Part shown: positions 44,095 to 52,903 of the stretch, in pieces
How positions within the stretch are numbered: position 1 is the first letter of the stretch
Layout: each line of letters opens with the position of its first letter
NCBI GenBank assembly: GCA_910576205.1
Contig: CAJTHL010000001.1
Coordinates: forward strand, 124,001 to 188,000
Length of the DNA: 64,000 nucleotides
Direction: 5' to 3'
Source: Clostridia bacterium
Lineage (GTDB): Bacteria; Bacillota; Clostridia; Lachnospirales; Lachnospiraceae
Translations under genes and position numbers: made by a program
The notes under the pieces: model-generated
What the model was told of the DNA's origin: nothing
The model's input: only the letters and a program-made list of their open reading frames with translations
The model's database searches: none

Positions 44095-44915
44095 TATTCC
44101 GCACCTCCAAGCTCTTTCTTCGTGATCTCCCACTGCTCATCTGTGGGAACGCCCTTATGCCAGGCGTTGTCATTCTCCATATAGCTTAAGCCTTTGCCCT
44201 TCACGCAATCGCAGATGATGGCATGAGGCCTGCCCTCTGTGCCTTTGGCAATGGAAACGGCGGATTTTATGGCGTCTACGTCATGTCCGCAGATCTCCTG
44301 GGTATGCCATCCAAAAGCCCGGAAACGCTCTGCAATATTATTCTGTCCCACGGTAAACTCCACGGTCTTGTAGGACTGCCATCCGTTACGGTCCACAAAC
44401 ACGATCAGATTGTCAAGCTTACGCCCCGTCGCCATGTTGGCGCCTTCCCAGCAGACGCCCTCCTGGAGCTCGCCGTCGCCGCAGATCACGTAGGTAAAAT
44501 AATCTTTCTTCTGGATTTTTGCCGCTGCGGCCATTCCGGCGCCGATGGCAATGCCGTTTCCAAGAGACCCGGAGGTCATATCAATACCCTTTGTGCTGTG
44601 CATGGAGGGATGTCCCTGGAATGTGGAGCCAAGCTGGCGGAGGTTAAAATGCTCCACCTTGGGCTCAAAATACCCTCTCTCATTCAGCGCCGCATACCAG
44701 ATGGGGCATGCATGGCCCTTGGACAAAATGAAACGGTCTCGGTCAGCCCACTCGGGATTCTTCGGATCCACATTCAGAATGTCGAAATAAAGTGTGGTTA
44801 CAATGTCCGCAATGGATAATGCAGGGCCGGGATGTCCGTCTTTTCCCTCATAAACCATGCGCACTGCCTCAAAGCGAAGCTTTTTTGCAAGTTTTTGTAA
44901 CTCCTGTGTGTTCAA
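44094..44915 (-). CDS. Transketolase, N-terminal subunit
   Basis: A 273-residue subunit with the ThDP diphosphate-binding domain. Motifs are GKDGHPGPALSIADIVTTLY, RFILSKGHACPIWYAAL, GSLGNGIAIGAGMA and the metal/ThDP motif GDGELQEGVCWEGANMA followed by DRNGWQ. The start is TTG 44915, with AAAGGAGG eight bases upstream. It is the first gene of the operon reading left from the promoter at 45025-45053 and is expected to be controlled by the divergent GntR protein. Confidence 0.92.
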   Translation of the reverse strand: MNTQELQKLAKKLRFEAVRMVYEGKDGHPGPALSIADIVTTLYFDILNVDPKNPEWADRDRFILSKGHACPIWYAALNERGYFEPKVEHFNLRQLGSTFQGHPSMHSTKGIDMTSGSLGNGIAIGAGMAAAAKIQKKDYFTYVICGDGELQEGVCWEGANMATGRKLDNLIVFVDRNGWQSYKTVEFTVGQNNIAERFRAFGWHTQEICGHDVDAIKSAVSIAKGTEGRPHAIICDCVKGKGLSYMENDNAWHKGVPTDEQWEITKKELGGAE

Positions 44916-44990
44916 CTCTTTCTTCCTCCTTTAACGAGATGATCTCAATGCCAAAACATTCCGCCGGCCAGCTATTAAATATTATACATG

Positions 44991-45012
44991 AAACATTAAA
45001 CATTTAATGTTT
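44991..45012. promoter_or_regulatory. Palindromic operator, transketolase/TRAP operon
   Basis: Perfect 10-base arms AAACATTAAA (44991-45000) and TTTAATGTTT (45003-45012) separated by CA. It starts about six bases after the predicted transcription start of the minus-strand operon, a repressing position. Its core ATTAAACATTTAAT recurs, with two changes, at the gntR promoter. Confidence 0.75.
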
Positions 45013-45024
45013 TGGATTGGTTAC

Positions 45025-45053
45025 ATTATATTATTGCATGGGTAATTTGTCAA
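45025..45053 (-). promoter_or_regulatory. Promoter of the transketolase/TRAP operon
   Basis: The minus strand has TTGACA (45053-45048), a 17-base spacer and TATAAT (45030-45025), all exact consensus. The 312-base gene-free stretch 44916-45227 holds this promoter, the two operators and the gntR promoter region. The rest is AT-rich with nothing else recognised. Confidence 0.85.
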
Positions 45054-45184
45054 ATATAAAATGAGATAAAAAATAATTTCCAGCAATTTATACAAAAGAC
45101 GCCTGTGATTTTTGTGCAAAATACTTGTGTATCTGGAAATATTCAATAAGCCCTTCCTATTTGGCAAAACATTTGATATAATAC

Positions 45185-45198
45185 GATAAACGTTTAAT
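45185..45198. promoter_or_regulatory. Second operator copy at the gntR promoter
   Basis: GATAAACGTTTAAT, nearly the same 14 bases as the core of the 44991-45012 operator. It begins two bases after a TATAAT (45177-45182) that is probably the gntR -10; no convincing -35 was found. This suggests autoregulation by the encoded GntR protein. Confidence 0.6.
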
Positions 45199-45227
45199 AT
45201 AAATTCATTTAGGAAAAGAGGTTTTTT

Positions 45228-45974
45228 ATGTCTGATTCCGTTTGGAGCCCGCGTTCCAAGGTTCAACTGTCGGCTCCCGATTTTGTGATAAGCCAGATCA
45301 AGCAGGGGCTTATTGAGCAAAAGCTAAAACCAGGAGAGCGCCTTCCCTCGGAGACAGAGCTGGTAGATCTCATGGGAGTCAGCCGCGGTTCTGTCCGGCA
45401 GGCCATGAAGGCCCTGGAAACCCTGGGGGTTGTGTCCATCCGTCCCGGAGACGGCACCTACATTAACGACAGCGTCTCCGGCAAAAGCTTAAATATGCTG
45501 ATTTTTGCGCTTCTGCTTGCCCGGCCTTCCCTAAAGGATATCATTGATTTCCGCTATGCCCTTGAACGGGATATTATTGAGCTGATATTTGTGAATGAGA
45601 GCCACATTGACGATCTGCTTATAGAGCTGGAGAAAAATATAGAAAAGCAGCAGAGCCTGCTTGACGAAGGGGCTTCCATCAAAGCGCTGGTTGAGAACGA
45701 CCAGTATTTCCATTTTCTGCTGTCCCAGAATTGCGGAAACACTCTGATTCAGATTATTTATAATTTTGTCATGGAATATTACGGCCAGTTTATGTTTAAG
45801 ACCACAACACGCCAGAATTTCCTGGGGGAAAACCACACGGTACGCGATCACCGGCAGCTGGTGGAGGCTATGAAAACCCATGATTTTTCAAAGGTAAAGC
45901 TGGCGCTGAAATATACGGTCAATACATGGCAGCAGTATATGAGGGAAGAGGATTTCAGTATTCCCCCAGAATAA
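45228..45974 (+). CDS. GntR-family regulator, FadR/FCD subfamily
   Basis: A 248-residue regulator. The N-terminal winged helix has GERLPSETELVDLMGVSRGS followed by VRQAMKALETLG (about 35-70) and RPGDGTYIND. The C-terminal all-helical FCD ligand domain (about 88-240) has the ALERDIIELIF and NDQYFHFLLSQ segments that usually hold a metal and a carboxylate ligand. It is divergent from the transketolase/TRAP operon, and shared palindromes at both promoters point to control of that operon and of itself. Ligands of the subfamily are often sugar acids. Confidence 0.93.
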   Translation: MSDSVWSPRSKVQLSAPDFVISQIKQGLIEQKLKPGERLPSETELVDLMGVSRGSVRQAMKALETLGVVSIRPGDGTYINDSVSGKSLNMLIFALLLARPSLKDIIDFRYALERDIIELIFVNESHIDDLLIELEKNIEKQQSLLDEGASIKALVENDQYFHFLLSQNCGNTLIQIIYNFVMEYYGQFMFKTTTRQNFLGENHTVRDHRQLVEAMKTHDFSKVKLALKYTVNTWQQYMREEDFSIPPE

Positions 45975-46003
45975 TCACAGATTTTCACCGGAGGTATTTA
46001 CAT

Positions 46004-46807
46004 ATGGAAAAACTTATTGTTCTGGGTACCGGAAACGCCCAGGCCATCCACTGCTATAACACCTGTTTCGCCTTGAAAAAAGGCGGAGAATATTTTCTTA
46101 CGGACGCCGGCGGCGGAAACGGCATCCTGCTTGCCCTGGAAAAGCAGCAGATCCCCCTGGAAAGCATCCACCACGTCTTTGTGACCCACGCCCACAACGA
46201 CCACATCCTGGGCATGGTCTGGATTGTCCGCATGATTGCCGCCAGCATGAACAAGGGAACCTATGAGGGCGCTCTTCATATTTACTGCCATCAGGAGCTG
46301 GTAAACACGGTCAAAACCCTTTCCTGTCTCACCATCGGAAAAAAGTTCACCGGCCATTTCGACTCCCGCATTCTGTTTCATATTGTAGAGCACGGCAGCC
46401 AGGCGGAAATTCTCGGAGACAAATTTACATTTTTTGACATTGCCTCCACCAAAGAAAAGCAGTTCGGCTACCGCATCCAGATGGATAACGGTGTGCCGCT
46501 TGCTTTCCCCGGGGACGAGCCTTACCGGGAAGCGCTGCTCCCCTATATAGAGGGCGCCCGGTGGCTGCTCCATGAGGCCTTCTGCCTGTATAGCCAGCGC
46601 CATATCTTTAAGCCCTACGAAAAGCATCACAGCACCGTCCTGGATGCCTGTCGTCTGGCGGAAGAACTGCACATTCCCAACCTGGTACTCTGGCATACAG
46701 AGGACAGGGATCTGGCCCACCGGAAGGAGACCTACACCAGGGAAGGGCGGGAATATTATCACGGGAACCTGTACGTGCCCGATGACGGGGAGGTCTTTTC
46801 CTTCTAA
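46004..46807 (+). CDS. MBL-fold metal hydrolase
   Basis: A 267-residue beta-lactamase-fold hydrolase. The zinc motif is VFVTHAHNDHILGM (HxHxDH, about 62-67), with further ligands probable in FPGDEPYRE, LLHEAF and VLWHTEDRD. The layout resembles RNase Z-type or small-molecule hydrolases (lactonases); the substrate is unknown. The start is ATG 46004 with CGGAGG upstream, 29 bases after the gntR stop, so it is probably co-expressed with the regulator and could act on a compound of the same pathway. Confidence 0.85.
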   Translation: MEKLIVLGTGNAQAIHCYNTCFALKKGGEYFLTDAGGGNGILLALEKQQIPLESIHHVFVTHAHNDHILGMVWIVRMIAASMNKGTYEGALHIYCHQELVNTVKTLSCLTIGKKFTGHFDSRILFHIVEHGSQAEILGDKFTFFDIASTKEKQFGYRIQMDNGVPLAFPGDEPYREALLPYIEGARWLLHEAFCLYSQRHIFKPYEKHHSTVLDACRLAEELHIPNLVLWHTEDRDLAHRKETYTREGREYYHGNLYVPDDGEVFSF

Positions 46808-46860
46808 AAGCAGAAATACGACTACAGGCGGATTTCCTCCGCCTCAGACTGTCAAAAAAG

Positions 46861-46883
46861 GTCAGCAAAGGCTGGCTTTTTTT
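46861..46883 (+). terminator. Terminator after the MBL hydrolase gene
   Basis: GTCAGC (46861-46866), loop AAAG, GCTGGC (46871-46876), then seven T. A second small hairpin (GGCGGA/TCCGCC) precedes it. Confidence 0.75.
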
Positions 46884-46909
46884 GATATAATAAAATCAAG
46901 GGCGAGGAT

Positions 46910-47315
46910 ATGCTGATAAAAGAAAAGTCGGAAAGAAATATACTGGAAATGGTCAGCCTTGATGGGCTTGTTCCGCAGGAGCATCTGGTACGGGAATTGA
47001 CTGCGCTGTGGATTTTACTCATATTTATGATTTTGTGGAAGACCTTTATTATGCAGATAACGGGCGTCCCAGCGTTGATCCTGTGGTCCTGTTTAAAATG
47101 GTCCTCATCCGGCATCTGTATGGGATCCCGTCCCTGCGGCGTACCGTGGAGGAAATTAATATGAGCATCGCGTAAAGGTGTTTACCTGGATCCTTTTTGA
47201 ATCGCAAAAGAGCGGTTATCTTTCCCCGGAAGCAGTGTTTATGGACGGGACCCATATCAAAACAACCGCCGGAACATTTTCCGAAACGCAGGTTTCCGCC
47301 GCCGTAGCCGGCTGA
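46910..47315 (+). pseudogene. IS1182-type transposase remnant
   Basis: Three pieces of an IS1182-like DDE transposase are readable in two frames. The N-terminus LIKEKSERNILEMVSLDGLV is followed, after a one-base frameshift near 46998, by CAVDFTHIYDFVEDLYYADN and GRPSVDPVVLFKMVLIRHLY. It breaks off at MSIA. A piece matching a later region, VFTWILFESQKSGYLSPEAV plus FMDGTHIKTTAG, then runs to a stop at 47313. The middle and most of the catalytic domain are deleted, so it cannot be active. It marks the left edge of the AT-rich acquired region. Confidence 0.8.
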
Positions 47316-47329
47316 TTATAAGGAGAATT

Positions 47330-47534
47330 TTTAAGCACTCCTAACCTGGCAAGTAACTGGATACAATCAGCATATCCCTGGCAATATGCTTGTTCCTCTG
47401 CCGTAAATGTTTCCTGTGCCGCCTTTTTCTGCTTCTGCCAATTCCGGAAGCTGGATATAACTCTCTCGTTTTACTTTCCCACACCGTAATCCGTTCAAAA
47501 ACGTTCCTATTTCGCTCCATACTTTGTTCTGCAT
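47330..47534 (-). pseudogene. Frameshifted small ORF of mobile-element type
   Basis: It begins MQNKVWSEIGTFLNGLRCGK at ATG 47534 with AAAGGAG upstream. In its own frame it stops at 47367. One frame over, from about 47446, a plausible continuation RNWQKQKKAAQETFTAEEQA then YCQGYADCIQLLARLGVLKN reads on, suggesting an indel. It looks like a short accessory protein of phage or conjugative elements, but I do not recognise the family. Confidence 0.4.
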
Positions 47535-47773
47535 AATAATAATCTCCTTTCGCCTTTTAAAATCTGTTCTGTTGTATTAGGCCCTGTAATAACTACGCCA
47601 TCAAAACTCTTCCCTATCTCAAATTGCAGCGGCACGCACTCTGACGGAGCCATAAGGGGATGTCGGCCATCTTCTATTCGGATATATTGTTCCGTATTAA
47701 TCTTTGGTTCTGCTCCATCATATTCTAAACTCAGTTTTCCTTTTGAAAAAATAAAATCCAGTTTTTCTATCAT
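47507..47773 (-). pseudogene. MutS2-like fragment
   Basis: About 66 residues match the region just before Walker A of MutS2 endonuclease/mismatch proteins: LDFIFSKGKLSLEYDGAEPK, RIEDGRHPLMAP and GVVITGPNT. After GPNT the match stops exactly where GGKT should follow, and unrelated residues lead to a stop at 47507. There is no N-terminal core and no start region with a good ribosome site. It is an orphan fragment created by rearrangement. Confidence 0.7.
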
Positions 47774-47851
47774 ACTGATATTTTCTATTAATATTTATTT
47801 AATAGATATTTTAATTATGGTGGCATAATCCATAAGTTCACCGGCTCTTAA

Positions 47852-48472
47852 TCAACATATCGGCGGTATATATCCCAGTTGAATGGCTTTTGTTACGGCT
47901 TCTACGGCAGACGTGACATCTAACTTTTCAAAGATATGCTGCAAGTGATTAGAAAGCGTCCGCTCACTCATGTATAGCTCATCGGCTGCGCATTTTCTTT
48001 TTTTGCCGTTACTGATAAGCTGTAATATCTTCTTTTCCATACTTGTTAAATCTTCAATAATTATTTCCTCGTTCTCAAACGGAAAGAAGGAATTTCCATG
48101 GGAAACACGAATCAGCGAAGAAATCAAATCATCAGGGCTGATATTTTTGTTAAGGAAACCGCTAATACCGATTTTTTTTGCTTCGTGTCTATATACAGGC
48201 AGGTCATATCCTGTAAGAACGATTATTTTCAGCATGGGACTTGATTTCAACAAATCAGATGCAACTTCCAACCCATCCTTATCGCTTAAACTGCCGAGGT
48301 TAATATCCATTAAAACAATGTCTATGTTGTTATTACCGACCATTTTTTCTATGCCATGAATATCCTGCGTTGAATAGAAATGCTCAATTTCATTATATTC
48401 TTCCAAAGCAACGGAAAGGCTTTTGGCAAAAAGCATATGGTCATCAACTAATAAAATATTGATAAGAAACAT
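47852..48472 (-). CDS. NarL/LuxR-type response regulator
   Basis: A 206-residue regulator. The receiver domain (about 1-120) has LLVDDH, phospho-acceptor Asp in DIVLMDINLGS (about 57) and the Lys region GISGFLNKNIS. The C-terminal LuxR-type helix-turn-helix includes TSMEKKILQLISNGKKRKCA and ERTLSNHLQHIFEKL. Its start overlaps the kinase gene by 29 bases. GGAG abuts the ATG unusually closely, so translation may rely on coupling. Codon use is AT-rich like the rest of the island. Confidence 0.92.
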   Translation of the reverse strand: MFLINILLVDDHMLFAKSLSVALEEYNEIEHFYSTQDIHGIEKMVGNNNIDIVLMDINLGSLSDKDGLEVASDLLKSSPMLKIIVLTGYDLPVYRHEAKKIGISGFLNKNISPDDLISSLIRVSHGNSFFPFENEEIIIEDLTSMEKKILQLISNGKKRKCAADELYMSERTLSNHLQHIFEKLDVTSAVEAVTKAIQLGYIPPIC

Positions 48473-50003
48473 CTCCTTTCATTGGCAATATTATTTGTAC
48501 GCAAATGCCATGTGGCGAGTTATCTAAAATATTCACTTTGCCGTCCATATTATTTACTTTTTCCATAATTGAAGCAATACCCTTATGCTTAGATTTATCG
48601 GTTGCAAGTAAGTCGTTTGGGCTTGCATTTCCATCATCGCTGACACATAACTCTATAATGTTGTTTTCCAGTGTGAGCATTACCCAAGCCCGACTGCCTG
48701 TTGAATGCTTAAAAACATTTATAAGAAGTTCCTTAAGCAACCGATATATCAGTACATTATATGGCTCAACCAAAAACAAGTTATCGAAACAATCAAAAGA
48801 TACCACAATATTTCGTTGCGGAAAAGTTTGCGAGACAGATTCCATCAGATTTTGATAATTCTCTTTGATAGTTAAGGTTTTCAAAATAACAGGGTGATAA
48901 TCCTGCATTTGTTCTCGGATATGTGTGTTTAAGTTATCAAGGGTTTCAGTAATAATATCCTGTATATCTGGATGATGAGCCTTTGTCATCATATTTTTAA
49001 TTGAGAGAAGGTCTTGCAACACGTCATCATGAAGAAAACTGGAAAATTCCAGTTTTAAGATTTCTTCTTGTCTTAATTGCCTAAGAGCCTCATTATATTT
49101 GCTGTCCTTGATAATTCTATTTTCGTTACAAATTAAGCTCCTGCCTAAAATTATATTGCAGCAATAAATTAAAGCAAATATCGTATTTACTGCAATAAAC
49201 AAATTTTTATCACTGCCTTTTGTAAATACCATTATAACCCCACAAATAGCAACGGATAACAGAACGATAAACGCTACCTGCTTTTTGCTGAATACTGTAG
49301 AGAGCGGATAACTGGCATTGTCTTTTACCACTATACCATGAATGCTTATGAGGAAAAGGAGCATCGGCAGATATATTCCAAAGTTGGCAATATGGTTATT
49401 CACATGTAATGTAGCAAAATAATATATATAAAAGAACAGTGCGGTAAGAGCAACAGAATGCAGAATGCACTTCCATTCATTTTTTAGAGCGAACATAGTT
49501 CGTTTATGATGGTATATCAGAATAAAGAAAAAACACAACCATCCAGACAAAAATTGTATCCCATACAAACAAGCAAACATCCTGTTGGATATGAAAACAG
49601 CGATAAGAGAACCAATGCACGTTATGAGAAGAAGAATATCCGTTATTTTTTTGAAATTATATCCGCTTCCTTGAAACAAAAACATCAAGACAAATTTAAT
49701 AGACAAATAGCATATTATAGGATGCAGTATAGTCAGAAGCGTTTGTTTTGAAAATCCAGTCTCAAATGACAAAATCATATACCAACTGTCTAAAGCCAAT
49801 AATCCGCAAAACAGATTCATTACTTTGTTTTCTCTGATATTGCAAGAACTAATGTAGGTAACATCAATTAACATCAAACTGGATATAAAAAGCGGAACAC
49901 CGCTACCTATGCCAGTCTGTTTCTCATTTATATTCCAACTCATGTAAAAAATTAGCAGTAAATAATTCGTTAAGAATAGTGATTTTGACACCATAGCTTT
50001 CAT
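48444..50003 (-). CDS. Membrane histidine kinase (HisKA_3 type)
   Basis: A 519-residue sensor kinase. About eight hydrophobic helices fill residues 1-270. The dimerisation/phospho-acceptor segment is SSFLHDDVLQDLLSIKNMMT, with the His of the NarX/DesK-type box. The ATPase domain has LLKELLINVFKHS (N-box), VSDDGNASPND (G1) and KGIASIMEKVNNMDG. The start is ATG 50003 with AAGGAAG upstream. It pairs with the NarL-type regulator encoded next and probably senses an envelope-acting compound handled by the adjacent ABC transporter. Confidence 0.9.
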   Translation of the reverse strand: MKAMVSKSLFLTNYLLLIFYMSWNINEKQTGIGSGVPLFISSLMLIDVTYISSCNIRENKVMNLFCGLLALDSWYMILSFETGFSKQTLLTILHPIICYLSIKFVLMFLFQGSGYNFKKITDILLLITCIGSLIAVFISNRMFACLYGIQFLSGWLCFFFILIYHHKRTMFALKNEWKCILHSVALTALFFYIYYFATLHVNNHIANFGIYLPMLLFLISIHGIVVKDNASYPLSTVFSKKQVAFIVLLSVAICGVIMVFTKGSDKNLFIAVNTIFALIYCCNIILGRSLICNENRIIKDSKYNEALRQLRQEEILKLEFSSFLHDDVLQDLLSIKNMMTKAHHPDIQDIITETLDNLNTHIREQMQDYHPVILKTLTIKENYQNLMESVSQTFPQRNIVVSFDCFDNLFLVEPYNVLIYRLLKELLINVFKHSTGSRAWVMLTLENNIIELCVSDDGNASPNDLLATDKSKHKGIASIMEKVNNMDGKVNILDNSPHGICVQIILPMKGDVSYQYFIS

Positions 50004-50055
50004 TTTTATCACTTCCTTATGGGCTTTCTGTATTATACCATATTCTCATACAAAG

Positions 50056-50097
50056 ATAAAGAATGCCAAGCTGCCGTCACTCTGCCGACAGCCTGGC
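50056..50097 (-). terminator. Terminator-like hairpin between the ABC permease and kinase genes
   Basis: Minus strand: GCCAGGCTG pairs with CAGCTTGGC (one G-T pair) around a 15-base loop, then ATTCTTTATCTTT. It may lower expression of the kinase and regulator relative to the transporter. Confidence 0.55.
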
Positions 50098-50102
50098 TAT
50101 GG

Positions 50103-52112
50103 TTAGGCATTTAACACTGTCTTATAACAAGTATGAACAGTAACGAAATAATATATGAAATATATGGAAGCTGTCAATGCTACTGCAATTATTGTAGGGA
50201 AATAAAGAGTAATCGTATTTCCAAGCAAATCCTGCATAAGCCCTGTTTTATAAACAATCGTTGCGAATATACAATCTATCAGACCAAAAAGGAATGGGAT
50301 ACTGAAAAAGGTCAAAATCTGTTTTCTAAGAATTTTCTTTAGCTTTTTATTTGAGTACCCCATTTTACTGAGTATTTCATAATCGGCTTTTGAATCTGAA
50401 ACCGCAGAAATATTATTAAAATATAAGATACTGCCTGTTGCAATGAAAAAAAGCACAACCAAAAATCCAATTAAAAGGAAAGTTGAACTACTTGCCGACA
50501 TAATTTCATTCACTCTATGGGAATGTCCCTGCAAATACGGGCTATTATCAAGCAGATCACTCATGTCCTCGAACAATTTTTCGTTATCTTCGATGCCCTC
50601 GCCATTTATGCTCACAATACTGTTTTCTAAAACTGTACCAGATTTTATCTGTTCATAAACGTTATCACTTACAATCATTGTACCTATGCTGTTTGCAAAG
50701 GAAATAGGATTATTGAGTGTTGTTGCTTTTACAGTAAGTGGTATGCTGCCGTCATGGATATTCAAGGAATAGATACTGCCAGTTTCATTACTCCCATCAG
50801 CATTGGGCTGATATTTTACCAAAATGCACTCGTCATCCTGCAATACCGATAGCTTACCTACAATATCATTTCTCCTTTGAGCCTGTAACAAAGAGACATA
50901 TTGCGAATATGAGATGCACTCAAAACCCGCTTCTCGAAATATATTTTCATTGTCAGCACTGCCTTTTGAAGTTCCAACACTATATTCCATAGGGAGCTTT
51001 TCGGCAGATGCAGTCACCTTATAAATATCAGTTTGAATGTAAGTTACGGAATTGTCAGGGGCATATTGGCTGACAAGCAGTTTTGCACCGCTCAGCTGCC
51101 CCTCTTCCTCAATTCTAAATTCCAACTCAGAGGGAGCTATGCGGGCAACTGCGGCAATAGGATAGAAAAGCGACAATGCCATTACACTTGAGACTGTCAA
51201 TGTCGCCGCCGATAGAAGCGTAAGCATAATTAAAGTCTTAGCATTAGAGCGTATGCGATAAATAAAATCAGGAACCGTTACAATCTTTGTTTCGGTATAA
51301 AATGTTTTCTTGTGCCGTTTGCTTTTCTGAGCCGCATAAGGAAGAAAGGATGCAATGAACAGAACAGTTCCCGCCACAATTAACATAGCAGTCATCAGCC
51401 CTGTTGGGTAAAAGCCAACCGAAAACCATAAAGAGGCATTACCTCGAAAAATGTCCAATGCCAATCCATAGCCGACAATAATCAAGATAAAGCCAAGCAG
51501 GGCAGATATCTTTCTGAATTTCATACTTCTTTCTGCGCTTTTCTCAAACCGTACCAAATCCATAAGCGATGTTTTGAAAAGAAATCGGGCATTTGACAGA
51601 GCCAACACAAATAATACTCCCAGAATAAAAACAATCGTATCTGCAACGGCAATAAAATTAAAGAATGGTATCTTTGCATTATCTATTGAAAGATTTAGTA
51701 AAACCGTTGTTCCAAACACAATGCCTTTGTGCATAATAGCGCCTGAAACCAACCCCATGACAAGAGCGAAAATGCCAATTATAATATTTTCAGATATTAG
51801 CAGTGAAAGTATGCTTTCCTTTCTGTAGCCTAATAAGGCATATATTCCCAGTTCTTTAGTACGTCGCCTTAAAAAAAAACGGTTCGAATATGACATATAA
51901 AAAATCACAAACGCTATAAGAAAGACAGAGATAGCCTTGCACATGGATTCTACCCGACCATCCCCCGATATTTTTTCAAGCATTACATTGTTCATTGAAA
52001 AAGAGGTAAACGCAAAATACACGGTGATAACAAGGGACACAGACAGAATATAAAGTGCATAAAACGAAAAATTTTTCCTTAAATTCTTAAAAGCCATAGA
52101 TATAGTATTCAT
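50103..52112 (-). CDS. BceB-like ABC transporter permease (FtsX family)
   Basis: A 669-residue permease with about ten membrane helices. There is an N-terminal helix (about 18-38), an FtsX-like block (about 55-300), a large outward loop of about 200 residues (320-520) and a C-terminal FtsX block (about 535-660). RRRTKELGIYALLGYRKESI and KADYEILSKMGYSNKKLKKI are typical of bacitracin/lantibiotic detoxification (BceAB) permeases. It begins 10 bases after the ATPase stop. The usual role is resistance to, or sensing of, cell-wall-active peptides; the substrate here is unknown. Confidence 0.9.
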   Translation of the reverse strand: MNTISMAFKNLRKNFSFYALYILSVSLVITVYFAFTSFSMNNVMLEKISGDGRVESMCKAISVFLIAFVIFYMSYSNRFFLRRRTKELGIYALLGYRKESILSLLISENIIIGIFALVMGLVSGAIMHKGIVFGTTVLLNLSIDNAKIPFFNFIAVADTIVFILGVLFVLALSNARFLFKTSLMDLVRFEKSAERSMKFRKISALLGFILIIVGYGLALDIFRGNASLWFSVGFYPTGLMTAMLIVAGTVLFIASFLPYAAQKSKRHKKTFYTETKIVTVPDFIYRIRSNAKTLIMLTLLSAATLTVSSVMALSLFYPIAAVARIAPSELEFRIEEEGQLSGAKLLVSQYAPDNSVTYIQTDIYKVTASAEKLPMEYSVGTSKGSADNENIFREAGFECISYSQYVSLLQAQRRNDIVGKLSVLQDDECILVKYQPNADGSNETGSIYSLNIHDGSIPLTVKATTLNNPISFANSIGTMIVSDNVYEQIKSGTVLENSIVSINGEGIEDNEKLFEDMSDLLDNSPYLQGHSHRVNEIMSASSSTFLLIGFLVVLFFIATGSILYFNNISAVSDSKADYEILSKMGYSNKKLKKILRKQILTFFSIPFLFGLIDCIFATIVYKTGLMQDLLGNTITLYFPTIIAVALTASIYFIYYFVTVHTCYKTVLNA

Positions 52113-52122
52113 TTTGCTCTCC

Positions 52123-52872
52123 TTATCTTGCAGAATCTAATTTCGTTATTTCAGCAGCAATAGATTCGTAAAAATCACGTCTGTTGTTTCCTTGATTCAT
52201 AATTTCTTTGATAATGCACCCGTCCTTAAAAATAAGAATACGTTTTGTAAAGCTTGCAGCATAAGCATCGTGGGTTACCATCAGTATTGTAGTTTGCAGT
52301 TCCTTGTTGGCTTCATAAAGAGTGTTTAACAGTTCAGTAGCTGAACTGGAATCCAATGCGCCTGTCGGTTCATCTGCAAACAATATACTTGGCTTTTTTA
52401 CAATAGCTCTTGCTGCTGAAGCTCGTTGTCGTTGACCGCCAGATAATTCACCTGGATACTTGTTGAGCTGGGATGCAATACCAAATCTCTCAGCCAGGCT
52501 TCGCACCATGTTTTCGATTTTTTTTGGCGGCAGCTTCTGCAGGGTAAGAGGAACAGCTATATTTTCACGGATGGTAAGGCTGTCAAGCAGAAAATACTCC
52601 TGGAAAATAAAGCCCAGATTATCCCTACGGAAATCAGCAGCGCTTGTGTGATTGAGGCTTTTCAAGTTTACATTATTTATCCAGATGTTTCCACTCGTAG
52701 GCGTATCTATCGTAGAAAGCACATTGAGCAGTGTAGTCTTTCCCGAACCAGATGCCCCCATAATTCCGATAAATTCTCCCTCAGCCACACGGAAAGATAC
52801 CTTGTTCAGACTGGGATGCCCGGATTTTCTGTAAACTTTTGTCACTTCTTTTGCTTCTAATAGTGTAGGCAT
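52123..52872 (-). CDS. BceA-like ABC transporter ATPase
   Basis: A 249-residue ATPase. Walker A is GASGSGKTTL (about 38), the Q-loop FIFQEYFLLDSL, the signature LSGGQRQRASAARAI, Walker B ILFADEPTGALDSS, and the switch His in VTHDAYAA. The start is ATG 52872 with AAAAAGGAG upstream; the longer in-frame ATG at 52947 overlaps the promoter. It is the first gene of the island operon (ATPase, permease, then kinase and regulator). Confidence 0.93.
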   Translation of the reverse strand: MPTLLEAKEVTKVYRKSGHPSLNKVSFRVAEGEFIGIMGASGSGKTTLLNVLSTIDTPTSGNIWINNVNLKSLNHTSAADFRRDNLGFIFQEYFLLDSLTIRENIAVPLTLQKLPPKKIENMVRSLAERFGIASQLNKYPGELSGGQRQRASAARAIVKKPSILFADEPTGALDSSSATELLNTLYEANKELQTTILMVTHDAYAASFTKRILIFKDGCIIKEIMNQGNNRRDFYESIAAEITKLDSAR

Positions 52873-52903
52873 AATAAAATCTCCTTTTTGTGTGATGGAT
52901 AAC

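Noticed and set aside
45161..45182. TTGGCA and TATAAT before gntR as a promoter pair
   Set aside because: The spacer is only ten bases; the -10 may be real but this -35 is not.
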